NCBI RefSeq assembly: GCF_030811455.1
Contig: NZ_JAUSQU010000001.1
Span: 1,054,001 to 1,118,000 of the forward strand
DNA: 64,000 bases
Source: Streptosporangium lutulentum
Lineage (GTDB): Bacteria; Actinomycetota; Actinomycetes; Streptosporangiales; Streptosporangiaceae
Direction: 5' to 3'
Shown: positions 16,185-29,750 of the stretch, piece by piece
How the letters are laid out: each line of letters begins with the position of its first letter
Position numbering within the stretch: the stretch's first letter is position 1
The notes under the pieces: model-generated
What the model was told of the DNA's origin: nothing
The model's input: only the letters and a program-made list of their open reading frames with translations
Databases searched by the model: none
Program-made: the position numbers and the translations under genes

Positions 16185-17891
16185 ATGATGAAGACGACCC
16201 GACGACCTTCCGACCGCTACACGGCGTCCCAGCCGGTCAGCCTCCCCGACCGGACCTGGCCGGGCAACACGGTCACCACCGCGCCCCGCTGGCTCTCCAC
16301 CGACCTGCGCGACGGGAACCAGTCACTGGTCAACCCGATGAACCCCGAGCGCAAGCTGGCGATGTTCGACCTGCTGGTGGGCATGGGCTACAAGGAGATC
16401 GAGGTCGGCTTCCCCGTCGCCAGCCAGGACGACCACGACTTCCTGCGCCTGCTCATCGAGAGGGACCTGATCCCCGACGACGTGCGGATCTCGGTGCTGA
16501 CCCAGGCGCGCGACGAGCTGATCCACCGTACGGTCGAAAGCCTGGAGGGCGCGGCCCGCGCCACCGTCCACATCTACAACGCGACCTCCCCGATGTTCCG
16601 GCGGATGGTCTTCGGCATGACCAGGGACGAGTGCAAGGACATGGCCGTGCAGGCCACCCGGCTGCTGATGAAGTACGCGGAGAAGACGCTCGGCGCCTGT
16701 GACTTCGGCTACCAGTACTCACCCGAGCTGTTCAACGACACCGAGCTCGACTTCTCCCTGGAGGTCTGCGAGGCGGTCATGGACGTCTGGGAGCCCGGTC
16801 CCGGGCGCGGCATCATCCTCAACTTCCCCACCACGGTCGAACGCTCCATGCCCAACGTGTTCGCCGACCAGATCGAGTGGCTGGACAGGAACCTGACCAG
16901 GCGTGAGCACGTGTGCCTGTCGATCCACCCGCACAACGACAGGGGAACGGGCGTGGCCACCGCCGAGCTGGCGATGCTGGCCGGGGCCGAGCGCATCGAG
17001 GGATGCCTGTTCGGCAACGGCGAGCGGGCGGGCAACGTCGACCTCGTCACCCTCGGCCTGAACCTGCTGACCCAGGGCGTCGACCCCGGCATCGACTTCT
17101 CCGACATCAACACGATCAGGCGCACGGTGGAGTACTGCAACGAGATCCCCGTGCACCCGCGCCACCCCTACGGCGGCGACCTCGTCTACACCGCCTTCTC
17201 CGGCTCCCACCAGGACGCCATCAAGAAGGGGTTCGACACCCTGGAGCGCGAGGCCCGGCTGAGCGGGGCGGAGGTGCGCGACCTGCCGTGGGCCATGCCG
17301 TACCTGCCGCTCGACCCCGAGGACGTGGGCAGGACCTACGAGGCGATCGTGCGGATCAACAGCCAGTCGGGCAAGGGCGGCGTGGCCTACGTCATGGACG
17401 CCTGGCACGGTCTGCACCTGCCGCGCCCGCTGCAGGTGGAGTTCGCCAGGGCGGTCCAGGCGGACGCCGACGCGGCCGGCGGAGAGATCACACCGGGGCG
17501 GGTCAGGGAACTGTTCGACAGGGAGTACCTCTCCGAGCCCTGCCTGACGATGCCGATGGCCATGGACAGGGAGCCGGTGACGGTCGAGCTCTACATCGAC
17601 GGGCTCAGGTTCGACGTCGGCGGCCGTCGCGCCGACTCCATGCAGAGCATGGCGGCGACGCTGGCCCCCTGGGGGATCGACGTGCGCGTCGTGCACCGGG
17701 TCGGCTTCGCCGACCCCGCCGAGAAGGTGACGGTCTACGCCGAGTGCCGGGTGCGCGGCCGGCTGCTCTGGGGTGTCGGCATCGACGCCGACGTCGAGGC
17801 CGCCGCGTTCGCCGCGGTCCGCTCGGCGGTCATCCGGGGGGTCGACGAGAAGGAGATCGTGCGGCCGCCCGTGCCGATAGCGGCTCGATAA
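16185..17891 (+). CDS. leuA: 2-isopropylmalate synthase
   Basis: The enzyme of about 568 residues condenses acetyl-CoA with 2-oxoisovalerate (or a related 2-oxo acid) to a 2-alkylmalate. The catalytic barrel shows STDLRDGNQSL, EVGFPVASQDD and the metal-binding SIHPHNDRGTG, followed by GNGERAGNVDLVTL. The C-terminal regulatory/dimerisation domain is present (from about residue 430, LYIDGLRFDVGGRRADS onward), so this is the full-length actinobacterial form. ATG 16185 is chosen because GAGGGAGA precedes it. Directly downstream of the transthyretin-like gene. It may be the housekeeping leucine enzyme or a cluster copy supplying a branched or chain-extended precursor; context favours but does not prove the second. 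Confidence 0.92.
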   Translation: MMKTTRRPSDRYTASQPVSLPDRTWPGNTVTTAPRWLSTDLRDGNQSLVNPMNPERKLAMFDLLVGMGYKEIEVGFPVASQDDHDFLRLLIERDLIPDDVRISVLTQARDELIHRTVESLEGAARATVHIYNATSPMFRRMVFGMTRDECKDMAVQATRLLMKYAEKTLGACDFGYQYSPELFNDTELDFSLEVCEAVMDVWEPGPGRGIILNFPTTVERSMPNVFADQIEWLDRNLTRREHVCLSIHPHNDRGTGVATAELAMLAGAERIEGCLFGNGERAGNVDLVTLGLNLLTQGVDPGIDFSDINTIRRTVEYCNEIPVHPRHPYGGDLVYTAFSGSHQDAIKKGFDTLEREARLSGAEVRDLPWAMPYLPLDPEDVGRTYEAIVRINSQSGKGGVAYVMDAWHGLHLPRPLQVEFARAVQADADAAGGEITPGRVRELFDREYLSEPCLTMPMAMDREPVTVELYIDGLRFDVGGRRADSMQSMAATLAPWGIDVRVVHRVGFADPAEKVTVYAECRVRGRLLWGVGIDADVEAAAFAAVRSAVIRGVDEKEIVRPPVPIAAR

Positions 17892-18088
17892 CGACCAGAA
17901 ACCACGACGGTCTAGCGTCCCCTTCATCAGAGGCGATCGTGAGCGTCAGGGGGCGTCATGCGACGAATCAGAATCGACATCAGAAGACCGAGACCGGTGA
18001 GACGCGAACTCCCGGACCTCCGTACCCCGTCCGGCCGGACATTGCGGTTCTCGTGAGAGAAACCAACCAGACTCAAGGGAGGCTGAAA

Positions 18089-20878
18089 ATGGGACTGTTC
18101 GAACGTGACGAGGCACTGGCCTCCCTTGAGGGGCTGCTCGCCGACGCCGCCAACGGCCGGGGGAGGGTGGCGCTGGTCAGCGGCACCGTCGCCACCGGCA
18201 AGAGCGAACTGCTGCTCACCCTGACCGAGAAGGCCATCGACCTGGGCGCGCTGGCCATCACCGCGACCGGGTCCAGGGCGGAACGCGATCTGCCGCTCGG
18301 GGTGCTGAGCCAGCTCATCCACGACGCGCCGCTCCCGGCGGAGGAACGCGAGCGCGCGCTGGACCTGCTGCACGAGGGCGCCGCCGCGGCGATGTCGTCG
18401 GAGCGGCACGAGGAGACGCTGGAGCACATGGACGCGCAGATCGTGCACACGCTCTGCACGGTGCTGCTGGAGCTGTCCGAGCGCTACCCGCTGCTGATCG
18501 TCGTGGACGACGTGCAGCACGCCGACAGGGCGTCCCTGATCTGCCTGGCCTACCTGTGCAGGCGGGTGCGTTTCGCCAGGGTGGTCGCGCTGTTCGGCCA
18601 CGCCGATCACGGGCGCTACGCCGAGACCTCCTTCCAGACCGAGCTGCTGCGCCAGCCGCACTGCCGCAGGATCCAGCTTCCCCTGCTGTCCAGGAGCGGC
18701 GTGCTGGAGCTGGCCGCCGAGCGGCTCGGGCGCGAGAGCGCCGACCGCTTCGCCGCCGAGTGGTTCCTGCTCAGCGGCGGCAACCCGCTGCTGGTGGTGG
18801 CGCTCACCGAGGACCACGAGGACGCGGAGAGGGCGGCGGGGGAGCCCCCGGCGAGCGTGGTCGTCGGCGACAGGTACGGCCAGGCCGTCCTGTCCTGCCT
18901 GCACAGGGCCGGTCCGCGGATGCTCCACGTGGCCAGAGGTCTCGCGGTGCTGGGCGAGCGGGCCGCCCTCGACCGGCTGCTGGACCTCAGCCCGGGAGAG
19001 GTGGCCCAGGCCGTTCACGCCCTGACCGTCACCGGGCTGCTCACCCGCGAGGGGTTCCGCCACGAGACCGCCCGCGTCGCCGTACTGGCCGAGATCGCGC
19101 CCGAGCAGCGCGCCGAGCTGTTCCACCGGGCGGCCGAACTGGCCCACAACGGCGGCGCCCCCGCGGCCGTGGTCGCCGAATACCTGCTGCACGCCGGGCA
19201 GACGACCGCGCCCTGGGTCGTCCCCGTCCTGGAGTCCGCGGCCAGGCAGGCGCTGCGCGAGGGACTCGTCGAGCCGGCCGTCGCCTATCTGAAGCTCGCC
19301 TGGCGCGCCTGCACCGACGAGCAGCAGCGCGTCAAGATCACTACGGCGCTGGTGCGCGCGGAATGGCGCATCAACCCCAGCGCGTCCACCGGCCACTTCC
19401 CCGAGCTGACCGACGCGATGCACCGTGGCATCCTGCGCGGCTACGGCGCCGTGGTGCTGGCCAAGGCGCTGCTGTGGCACGGCAGGTTCGACGACGCGCA
19501 GGAGGTGCTCGACCACGTCGGCGACTCCGGCACCGATCTGGACCAGGAGGCGCTGGCCGAGCTGCTCGCCACCCGCTCCTGGCTGCGCTCGGCCTACCCG
19601 TCCTTCCTGGCGCATCTGCGCCGCACGAAGGGCGACCACGGCAGGGTGACGATCTCCTCGGTGTCGGCCAACCGGCGCAGGGAGGCCGCGTCCGCGCTGG
19701 CGACCGTGCTCACCCGCGGTCCCGACGAGGACCTGATGTCCGCGGTCGAGCGGATCCTGCGCAGCTCCAAGCTGGACGAGACCTCGCTCGACACCGTGGA
19801 GAGCGCGGTGCTCGCGCTCACCTACGGCGGCTCGGCCGACACCGCGGCGCCGTGGTGCGATCTGTTCATCGAGGAGGCCGTCACGCGCCGCGCGCCCAGC
19901 CGGCAGGCCAGGCTCGCCGCGGTCCGCGCCGAGATCGCCATCCGCCAGGGCGACATGCCCGGCGCCGAGCGGCACGCGCGGCTCGCCCTGGAGATCATGC
20001 CGCACACCAGCTGGGGCGTGGCCGTGGGCGGCCCGCTGAGCACACTGGTGCTCGCGGCCACGGCGATGGGCAAGTTCGCCGACGTCAACGACTACCTGGA
20101 CCAGCCGGTCCCCGACGCCATGTTCCAGACCAGGTACGGCCTGCACTACCTGCACGCTCGCGGCCGCTACAGCCTGGCCACCGACCACCTGCGGCCGGCC
20201 CTGAGCGACTTCGAGCTCTGCGGACGGCTCATGGAACAGTGGGAGCTCGACGTGCCGGGGCTCATCCCCTGGCGCACCGACGCGGCCGAGGTCTGCCTGC
20301 GCATGGGCAGGCCGGGCCAGGCCCGCAAGCTGATCGACGAGCAGCTCGCCAGGTGCGGCTCGAACGCGCCGCGCGTCCACGGCATCGCCATGCGGCTCCT
20401 GGCCGCCACGAGCGAGCTGCGGCACCGCCCCATGCTGCTGCGGAAGGCCGCCGACCTGCTGCAGTCGTCGGGCAGCGACCGCTACGAGCTGGCCAGGGCG
20501 CTCTTCGACCTCACCGAGGCCTACCACGCGCTCGGGGAGTACCGGCGGGCCGGGATGATCGGCCGCAGGGCGAGCGCCGTCGCCCAGGAGTGCGAGGCGA
20601 ACTCGCTGATCAGGGCGCTGTCGCGGGGGACGGCGGTCGAGGAGGCTCACGGTAAGGCCGTGGAGGGGCAGGAGGTGACGGCGATACTCAGCGAGGCCGA
20701 GCGCCGCGTCGCCGCGCTGGCCGCCGTCGGCTACACCAACCGTGAGATCGCCAGCAAGCTCTACGTCACCGTGAGCACCGTCGAGCAGCACCTCACGCAC
20801 AGCTACCGCAAGCTCAACATCACCCGCAGAGCCGACCTGCCGGCCAGTGTCGAGCTCACCAACTCCGTCATCGCCTGA
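18089..20878 (+). CDS. LuxR-family transcriptional regulator, LAL type
   Basis: The 929-residue protein has an N-terminal AAA-type ATPase (Walker A GTVATGKSELL near residue 32, Walker B LLIVVDDVQHAD), a long helical middle region and a C-terminal LuxR helix-turn-helix (LSEAERRVAALAAVGYTNRE continuing through IASKLYVTVSTVEQHL). Large ATP-binding LuxR regulators are common pathway-specific activators of type I polyketide clusters. ATG 18089 follows a near-ideal AAGGGAGG; the frame stays open far upstream only because it shadows leuA in another frame. It is convergent with metF. Confidence 0.93.
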   Translation: MGLFERDEALASLEGLLADAANGRGRVALVSGTVATGKSELLLTLTEKAIDLGALAITATGSRAERDLPLGVLSQLIHDAPLPAEERERALDLLHEGAAAAMSSERHEETLEHMDAQIVHTLCTVLLELSERYPLLIVVDDVQHADRASLICLAYLCRRVRFARVVALFGHADHGRYAETSFQTELLRQPHCRRIQLPLLSRSGVLELAAERLGRESADRFAAEWFLLSGGNPLLVVALTEDHEDAERAAGEPPASVVVGDRYGQAVLSCLHRAGPRMLHVARGLAVLGERAALDRLLDLSPGEVAQAVHALTVTGLLTREGFRHETARVAVLAEIAPEQRAELFHRAAELAHNGGAPAAVVAEYLLHAGQTTAPWVVPVLESAARQALREGLVEPAVAYLKLAWRACTDEQQRVKITTALVRAEWRINPSASTGHFPELTDAMHRGILRGYGAVVLAKALLWHGRFDDAQEVLDHVGDSGTDLDQEALAELLATRSWLRSAYPSFLAHLRRTKGDHGRVTISSVSANRRREAASALATVLTRGPDEDLMSAVERILRSSKLDETSLDTVESAVLALTYGGSADTAAPWCDLFIEEAVTRRAPSRQARLAAVRAEIAIRQGDMPGAERHARLALEIMPHTSWGVAVGGPLSTLVLAATAMGKFADVNDYLDQPVPDAMFQTRYGLHYLHARGRYSLATDHLRPALSDFELCGRLMEQWELDVPGLIPWRTDAAEVCLRMGRPGQARKLIDEQLARCGSNAPRVHGIAMRLLAATSELRHRPMLLRKAADLLQSSGSDRYELARALFDLTEAYHALGEYRRAGMIGRRASAVAQECEANSLIRALSRGTAVEEAHGKAVEGQEVTAILSEAERRVAALAAVGYTNREIASKLYVTVSTVEQHLTHSYRKLNITRRADLPASVELTNSVIA

Positions 20879-20888
20879 GCCCGTGGGC

Positions 20889-20931
20889 GTGTCACCGGCC
20901 CGGACGACGGGCTCCTTCGAGCCGGCGACAC
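20889..20931. terminator. Hairpin between convergent genes
   Basis: GTGTCACCGGC and GCCGGCGACAC form an 11-bp stem with one mismatch around a 21-base loop, in the 64-base gap between the convergent LuxR-type and metF genes. No T-run follows on either strand, so it may be a weak bidirectional terminator or only a hairpin. Confidence 0.35.
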
Positions 20932-20942
20932 CGCCCGCGCGG

Positions 20943-21881
20943 CTACCCGCGGGCAACGGGTACGTCCAGGGGGGCGGGCCCTTCCGGCAGCCCCAGGTTC
21001 CGGTAGATGTCCAGGACGACCGGCGCCCGGTTCAGGGTGATGAAGTGCAGCCCGGGGGCGCCTTCGGCGAGGAGGCGCTCGCCCATCCGGGTGGCGTGGT
21101 CGATCCCGAGGTCGCGCATCGCGGCGGGGTCGTGGGCGGCCGCCCGGACGCGGGCCATCAGGGCCTCGGGGAGGGTGGCGTTGCTGAGGATCGCGAACCG
21201 CTCGATCTGGGCGGCGTTGGTCACCGGCATGATCTCGGGGATGATCTTCACGTCGCAGCCGGCGGCGGCGACCCGGTCGCGAAGGCGCAGGTAGTCGTCC
21301 ACGTCGAAGAACATCTGGGTGATCGCGTAGTCCGCGCCCGCCCGGCATTTGGCCACGAAGTAGCGGATCTCGCTCTCCCAGTCGGGGGAGCGGGGGTGCT
21401 TCTCCGGGAACGCGGCGACGCCGACGGTGAAGTCGCCGCGGTCGCGGATCAGGTGGACCAGGTCCTCGGCGTAGGCGACGCCGTCGGGGTGCTTGACCCA
21501 CTCCGCCCGAGGGTCGCCCGGCGGGTCGCCGCGCAGTGCGAGCACGTCCCGGATGCCCGCCTCCCGGTAGCGGTCCAGGATCAGCCGCAGCTCCTGGACC
21601 GAGTGGCCGACCGTGGTGAGGTGGGCCACCGGCGTCAGGGTGGCCATCCCGGCGATGGCCGCGACCAGCTCGACCGTGCGGTCGCGCGTCGACCCGCCGG
21701 CCCCGTAGGTGATGGAGACGAAACTGGGGCGCACGGCCTCGATCTGCCGTACGCACGCCCAGAGCCGCTCCAGAGCGGCGTCGTCCTTCGGCGGGAAGAA
21801 CTCGAACGAGTAGGTGGGCCGGCCGGAGGCCAGTGCCTCCCGTACCGTGGCCGGTCGCCGGCCGAGCGTCGTGGTGAACAT
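20943..21881 (-). CDS. metF: Methylenetetrahydrofolate reductase
   Basis: The 312-residue flavoenzyme reduces 5,10-methylene-THF to 5-methyl-THF, the methyl donor for methionine and hence SAM. Diagnostic stretches are [72 protein letters not shown] and the C-terminal [20 protein letters not shown]. Start ATG 21881 gives the usual MetF length; the frame is open upstream but the added residues are not conserved-looking. Inside this cluster it could boost SAM supply for the NRPS N-methyltransferase, or it may simply be the housekeeping gene. Confidence 0.93.
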   Translation of the reverse strand: MFTTTLGRRPATVREALASGRPTYSFEFFPPKDDAALERLWACVRQIEAVRPSFVSITYGAGGSTRDRTVELVAAIAGMATLTPVAHLTTVGHSVQELRLILDRYREAGIRDVLALRGDPPGDPRAEWVKHPDGVAYAEDLVHLIRDRGDFTVGVAAFPEKHPRSPDWESEIRYFVAKCRAGADYAITQMFFDVDDYLRLRDRVAAAGCDVKIIPEIMPVTNAAQIERFAILSNATLPEALMARVRAAAHDPAAMRDLGIDHATRMGERLLAEGAPGLHFITLNRAPVVLDIYRNLGLPEGPAPLDVPVARG

Positions 21882-21939
21882 GAAACAAACGTACAGAGCG
21901 ATTTCCGGAAAGGTAACCGGTAGTTTCACGGTGCATTCA

Positions 21940-21957
21940 ATAGGGGTCCGGCTGGGG
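21940..21957 (+). promoter_or_regulatory. 11-bp-phased direct repeat, putative SARP site A
   Basis: ATAGGGG and GCTGGGG start exactly 11 bases apart. TATCCT (21982-21987) follows the second heptamer by 24 bases. Phased heptamers near the -35 zone are how SARP activators bind; the sequence is not the classical TCGAG type, so assignment rests on spacing and on recurrence. Confidence 0.4.
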
Positions 21958-22128
21958 TTTCCCGGTTCCGGTCGGCCCAATTATCCTCGAAATGGCAGTT
22001 TGTGAGGAATCGGCTCAGCGGCCAAGTGATCTCCTGCTCTCCGTACCGTGCCCCACCGCGTCAAGGGCCATCATGCGAGGAGTGGCCCATCACGGCTCTT
22101 GACGTTTACCGGGATTTTCTCTCACAGA

Positions 22129-22146
22129 ATAAGGGCTGCCTAGGGG
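22129..22146 (+). promoter_or_regulatory. 11-bp-phased direct repeat, putative SARP site B
   Basis: ATAAGGG and CTAGGGG start exactly 11 bases apart, 23 bases before TATGCT (22170-22175). It lies immediately upstream of the exporter operon and matches sites A and C in heptamer type and phasing. Confidence 0.45.
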
Positions 22147-22203
22147 AAGGCGAGCTCCACTCGGAAAAATATGCTTGCCCTGTTTGACACGGAGGTGAAT
22201 GAG

Positions 22204-23136
22204 TTGCTTGAGATCACAGGACTCGAGAAGCGTTATGGTGACAAGGGCGTGCTGCGCGGCGTCGATCTCACCGTACTGCCGGGGCAGGTACTCGGCCTGC
22301 TGGGGGCGAACGGCGCGGGGAAGACGACGCTGGTGTCGATCGCCGCGGGGCTCAGATCGGCCGACGGCGGCACCGTCAAGGTCGCCGGGATCGACGTGGC
22401 GCGCCACCCGGGACAGGCCCAGACCCACATGGGCATCGCGCCGCAGGAGCTCGGGATCTACCCGACCCTCACCGTCGCGGCCAACATCTCGCTCTTCGCC
22501 CAGCTCGCGGGGCTGAAGGGCCAGGCCGCACAGGCCAGGGTGGAGGAGGTCGCCCACCTGCTCGGGCTGCACGACCGGCTCGGCACCAAGGCCGAGGTGC
22601 TCTCCGGCGGGCAGAAGCGCCGGCTGCACACCGGGATGGCGATCGTGCACCGCCCGGACGTGCTCTTCCTCGACGAGCCGACCGTCGGCGCCGACGTCCA
22701 GTCCAGGACGGGCATCCTGGAGGTCGTGCGCGAGCTGGCCGCCTCCGGCAGCGCCATCGTCTACACCACCCACTACCTGACCGAGCTCGAACAGCTCGGC
22801 GCCGACATCGCCGTCCTGCACGAGGGCCGGATCGTGGCCGGCGGCACCATCGACGAGCTGGTGCAGCGATACGCCACCTCGTCGGTGCTGCTGCGGTTCG
22901 AGGGCGAGGCCCCGGCCGCCCCCTCGCCGGCCTGGCAGTCGGAGGGCCAGACGCTGGTCTCCACACTCGCCGCGGCCAACCCCGGACCGGCGATCGCGCA
23001 GGTGCTCGCGGAGCTCGGACCCGACGCCAACCGGCTGAACGGCATCGACCTGCAGCGGGCCAGCCTGGAATCCGCCTACGTCGCCATCACCGGCGGCTTC
23101 CCCCAGAAGGAGGCGCTCGATGTTGTCGCGGCGTAG
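22204..23136 (+). CDS. ABC-2 type exporter, ATP-binding protein
   Basis: The product of about 310 residues is a cytoplasmic ATPase of the drug-exporter (DrrA/CcmA-like) class: Walker A GANGAGKTT, Q-loop region IAPQELGIYPTLTV, signature LSGGQKRRL, Walker B VLFLDEPTVGAD and H-loop TTHYLTE. TTG 22204 is chosen because GGAGGTGAATGAGTTG gives an ideal ribosome binding site and the protein then begins LEITGLEKRYGDK. An ATG at 22171 would start inside a putative -10 box. It overlaps the permease gene by 17 bases. It probably powers export of the cluster product. Confidence 0.92.
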   Translation: MLEITGLEKRYGDKGVLRGVDLTVLPGQVLGLLGANGAGKTTLVSIAAGLRSADGGTVKVAGIDVARHPGQAQTHMGIAPQELGIYPTLTVAANISLFAQLAGLKGQAAQARVEEVAHLLGLHDRLGTKAEVLSGGQKRRLHTGMAIVHRPDVLFLDEPTVGADVQSRTGILEVVRELAASGSAIVYTTHYLTELEQLGADIAVLHEGRIVAGGTIDELVQRYATSSVLLRFEGEAPAAPSPAWQSEGQTLVSTLAAANPGPAIAQVLAELGPDANRLNGIDLQRASLESAYVAITGGFPQKEALDVVAA

Positions 23137-23893
23137 CCTAGTGATCGCCCGATCGGGCCTCAAACTGGTCCTCACCGACCCGGCACCCATCGTCACGACC
23201 ATCGTGATGCCGCTGCTGCTGGGCGCCTTCCTCATCCCCAGCGCCCGCGCCGCCCTGCAACTGCGCGGGTTCAAGGACGCCACCGGCGCCGAGTACGTCA
23301 TCCCCGGCATGGCGGTCCTGTTCGCGTTCTTCGGCATCACGATGATCGGGACGCTGTTCTTCCGCGAGCACGCCTGGGGCACCTGGGACCGGCTCCGCGC
23401 CAGCTCCGCGTCGACCGCCGACCTGCTCGTCGGCAAGCTCGCCCCGCTCTACCTGTGCTACCTGGTGCAGATGGCGGTCCTGTTCGGGCTCGGCTACGTG
23501 ATCTTCGGGTTCCACGCCAACGGCTCCCTCGTCGGGCTCGCCCTGCTGGTGCTCCTGCTCGTCCTGGTGCTCGTCTCGTTCGGCGCCATGCTGGTGGCGG
23601 TGTTCTCCACCATGGACCAGGCGCTGACGATCGGCAGCCTGGCCGGCATGATCATGTCCGGTCTCGGCGGCGCGCTGACCCCGGCCAGCACGCTCCCCGG
23701 CTGGTCCCAGGGAATCGCGCACTTCATGCCGCCCTACTGGGCGCTCGAAGGGCTGAGGAAGGTCACCCTCGAACACGCCACGTTGCGGACCATCTCCTCG
23801 AACCTGGCCGTGCTGGGCATTTTCGCGGTCGGTTTCGGTCTGGTCGCGGCGCTGAAGTTCAACGCCAGCGACGCGAAAGTGGGAAATACTTGA
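23120..23893 (+). CDS. ABC-2 type exporter, permease
   Basis: The 257-residue membrane protein has about six hydrophobic segments (for example TIVMPLLLGAFLIPSA, MAVLFAFFGITMIGTLFF and LALLVLLLVLVLVSFGAMLV) and the ABC-2 signature-like stretch SGLGGALTPASTLPGW-N9-MPPYWALEGL near the C-terminus. It forms the channel for the ATPase whose gene it overlaps. The likely substrate is the polyketide-peptide product or an intermediate, judged only from position. A strong terminator follows the stop codon. Confidence 0.92.
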   Translation: MLSRRSLVIARSGLKLVLTDPAPIVTTIVMPLLLGAFLIPSARAALQLRGFKDATGAEYVIPGMAVLFAFFGITMIGTLFFREHAWGTWDRLRASSASTADLLVGKLAPLYLCYLVQMAVLFGLGYVIFGFHANGSLVGLALLVLLLVLVLVSFGAMLVAVFSTMDQALTIGSLAGMIMSGLGGALTPASTLPGWSQGIAHFMPPYWALEGLRKVTLEHATLRTISSNLAVLGIFAVGFGLVAALKFNASDAKVGNT

Positions 23894-23912
23894 TTTCACT
23901 TCCCCCTTTCTT

Positions 23913-23944
23913 CGGCCCGGCGCCCCAGGCGCCGGGCCGTTTTT
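23913..23944 (+). terminator. Intrinsic terminator of the exporter operon
   Basis: A perfect 12-bp GC stem (CGGCCCGGCGCC with GGCGCCGGGCCG) closes a 3-base loop and is followed by TTTTT. It lies 19 bases after the permease stop. It separates the exporter from the NRPS-PKS transcript, which therefore needs its own promoter. Confidence 0.9.
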
Positions 23945-23968
23945 CATGCCCGGGATCCGGGGCCCCGA

Positions 23969-24013
23969 ATAGGGGCCACATAGGGGAATGGAAACAAACC
24001 CGTGCTCTATAGC
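23969..24013 (+). promoter_or_regulatory. Putative SARP site C and promoter of the NRPS-PKS operon
   Basis: ATAGGGG occurs at 23969-23975 and again at 23980-23986, exactly 11 bases apart. A TATAGC at 24008-24013 follows by 21 bases and could be the -10 element; no good -35 is present, as expected when a SARP substitutes for it. The site lies between the exporter terminator and the NRPS start. Confidence 0.5.
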
Positions 24014-24080
24014 ATTTCATTTGCGGTTGTTGGGAAAACAGTCGCATCAACCGTAGCCGTGACCCAATTACGGAGTAGTG

Positions 24081-29749
<5,669 letters not shown>

Positions 29750-29750
<1 letters not shown>

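Larger units (their letters stand above)
21882..22203 (+). promoter_or_regulatory. Divergent control region of metF and the exporter operon
   Basis: The 322-base gap holds two 11-bp-phased heptamer repeats, at 21940-21957 and 22129-22146. A -10-like TATGCT (22170-22175) follows the second repeat by 23 bases, which would place transcription start near 22182 and the exporter ribosome binding site in the leader. No protein gene is seen. Confidence 0.5.

Noticed and set aside
16913..18088. Upstream extension of the LuxR-type frame by about 390 codons
   Set aside because: The extension overlaps leuA in another frame and has no domain. The ATG at 18089 has an ideal ribosome binding site and begins a typical LAL N-terminus.
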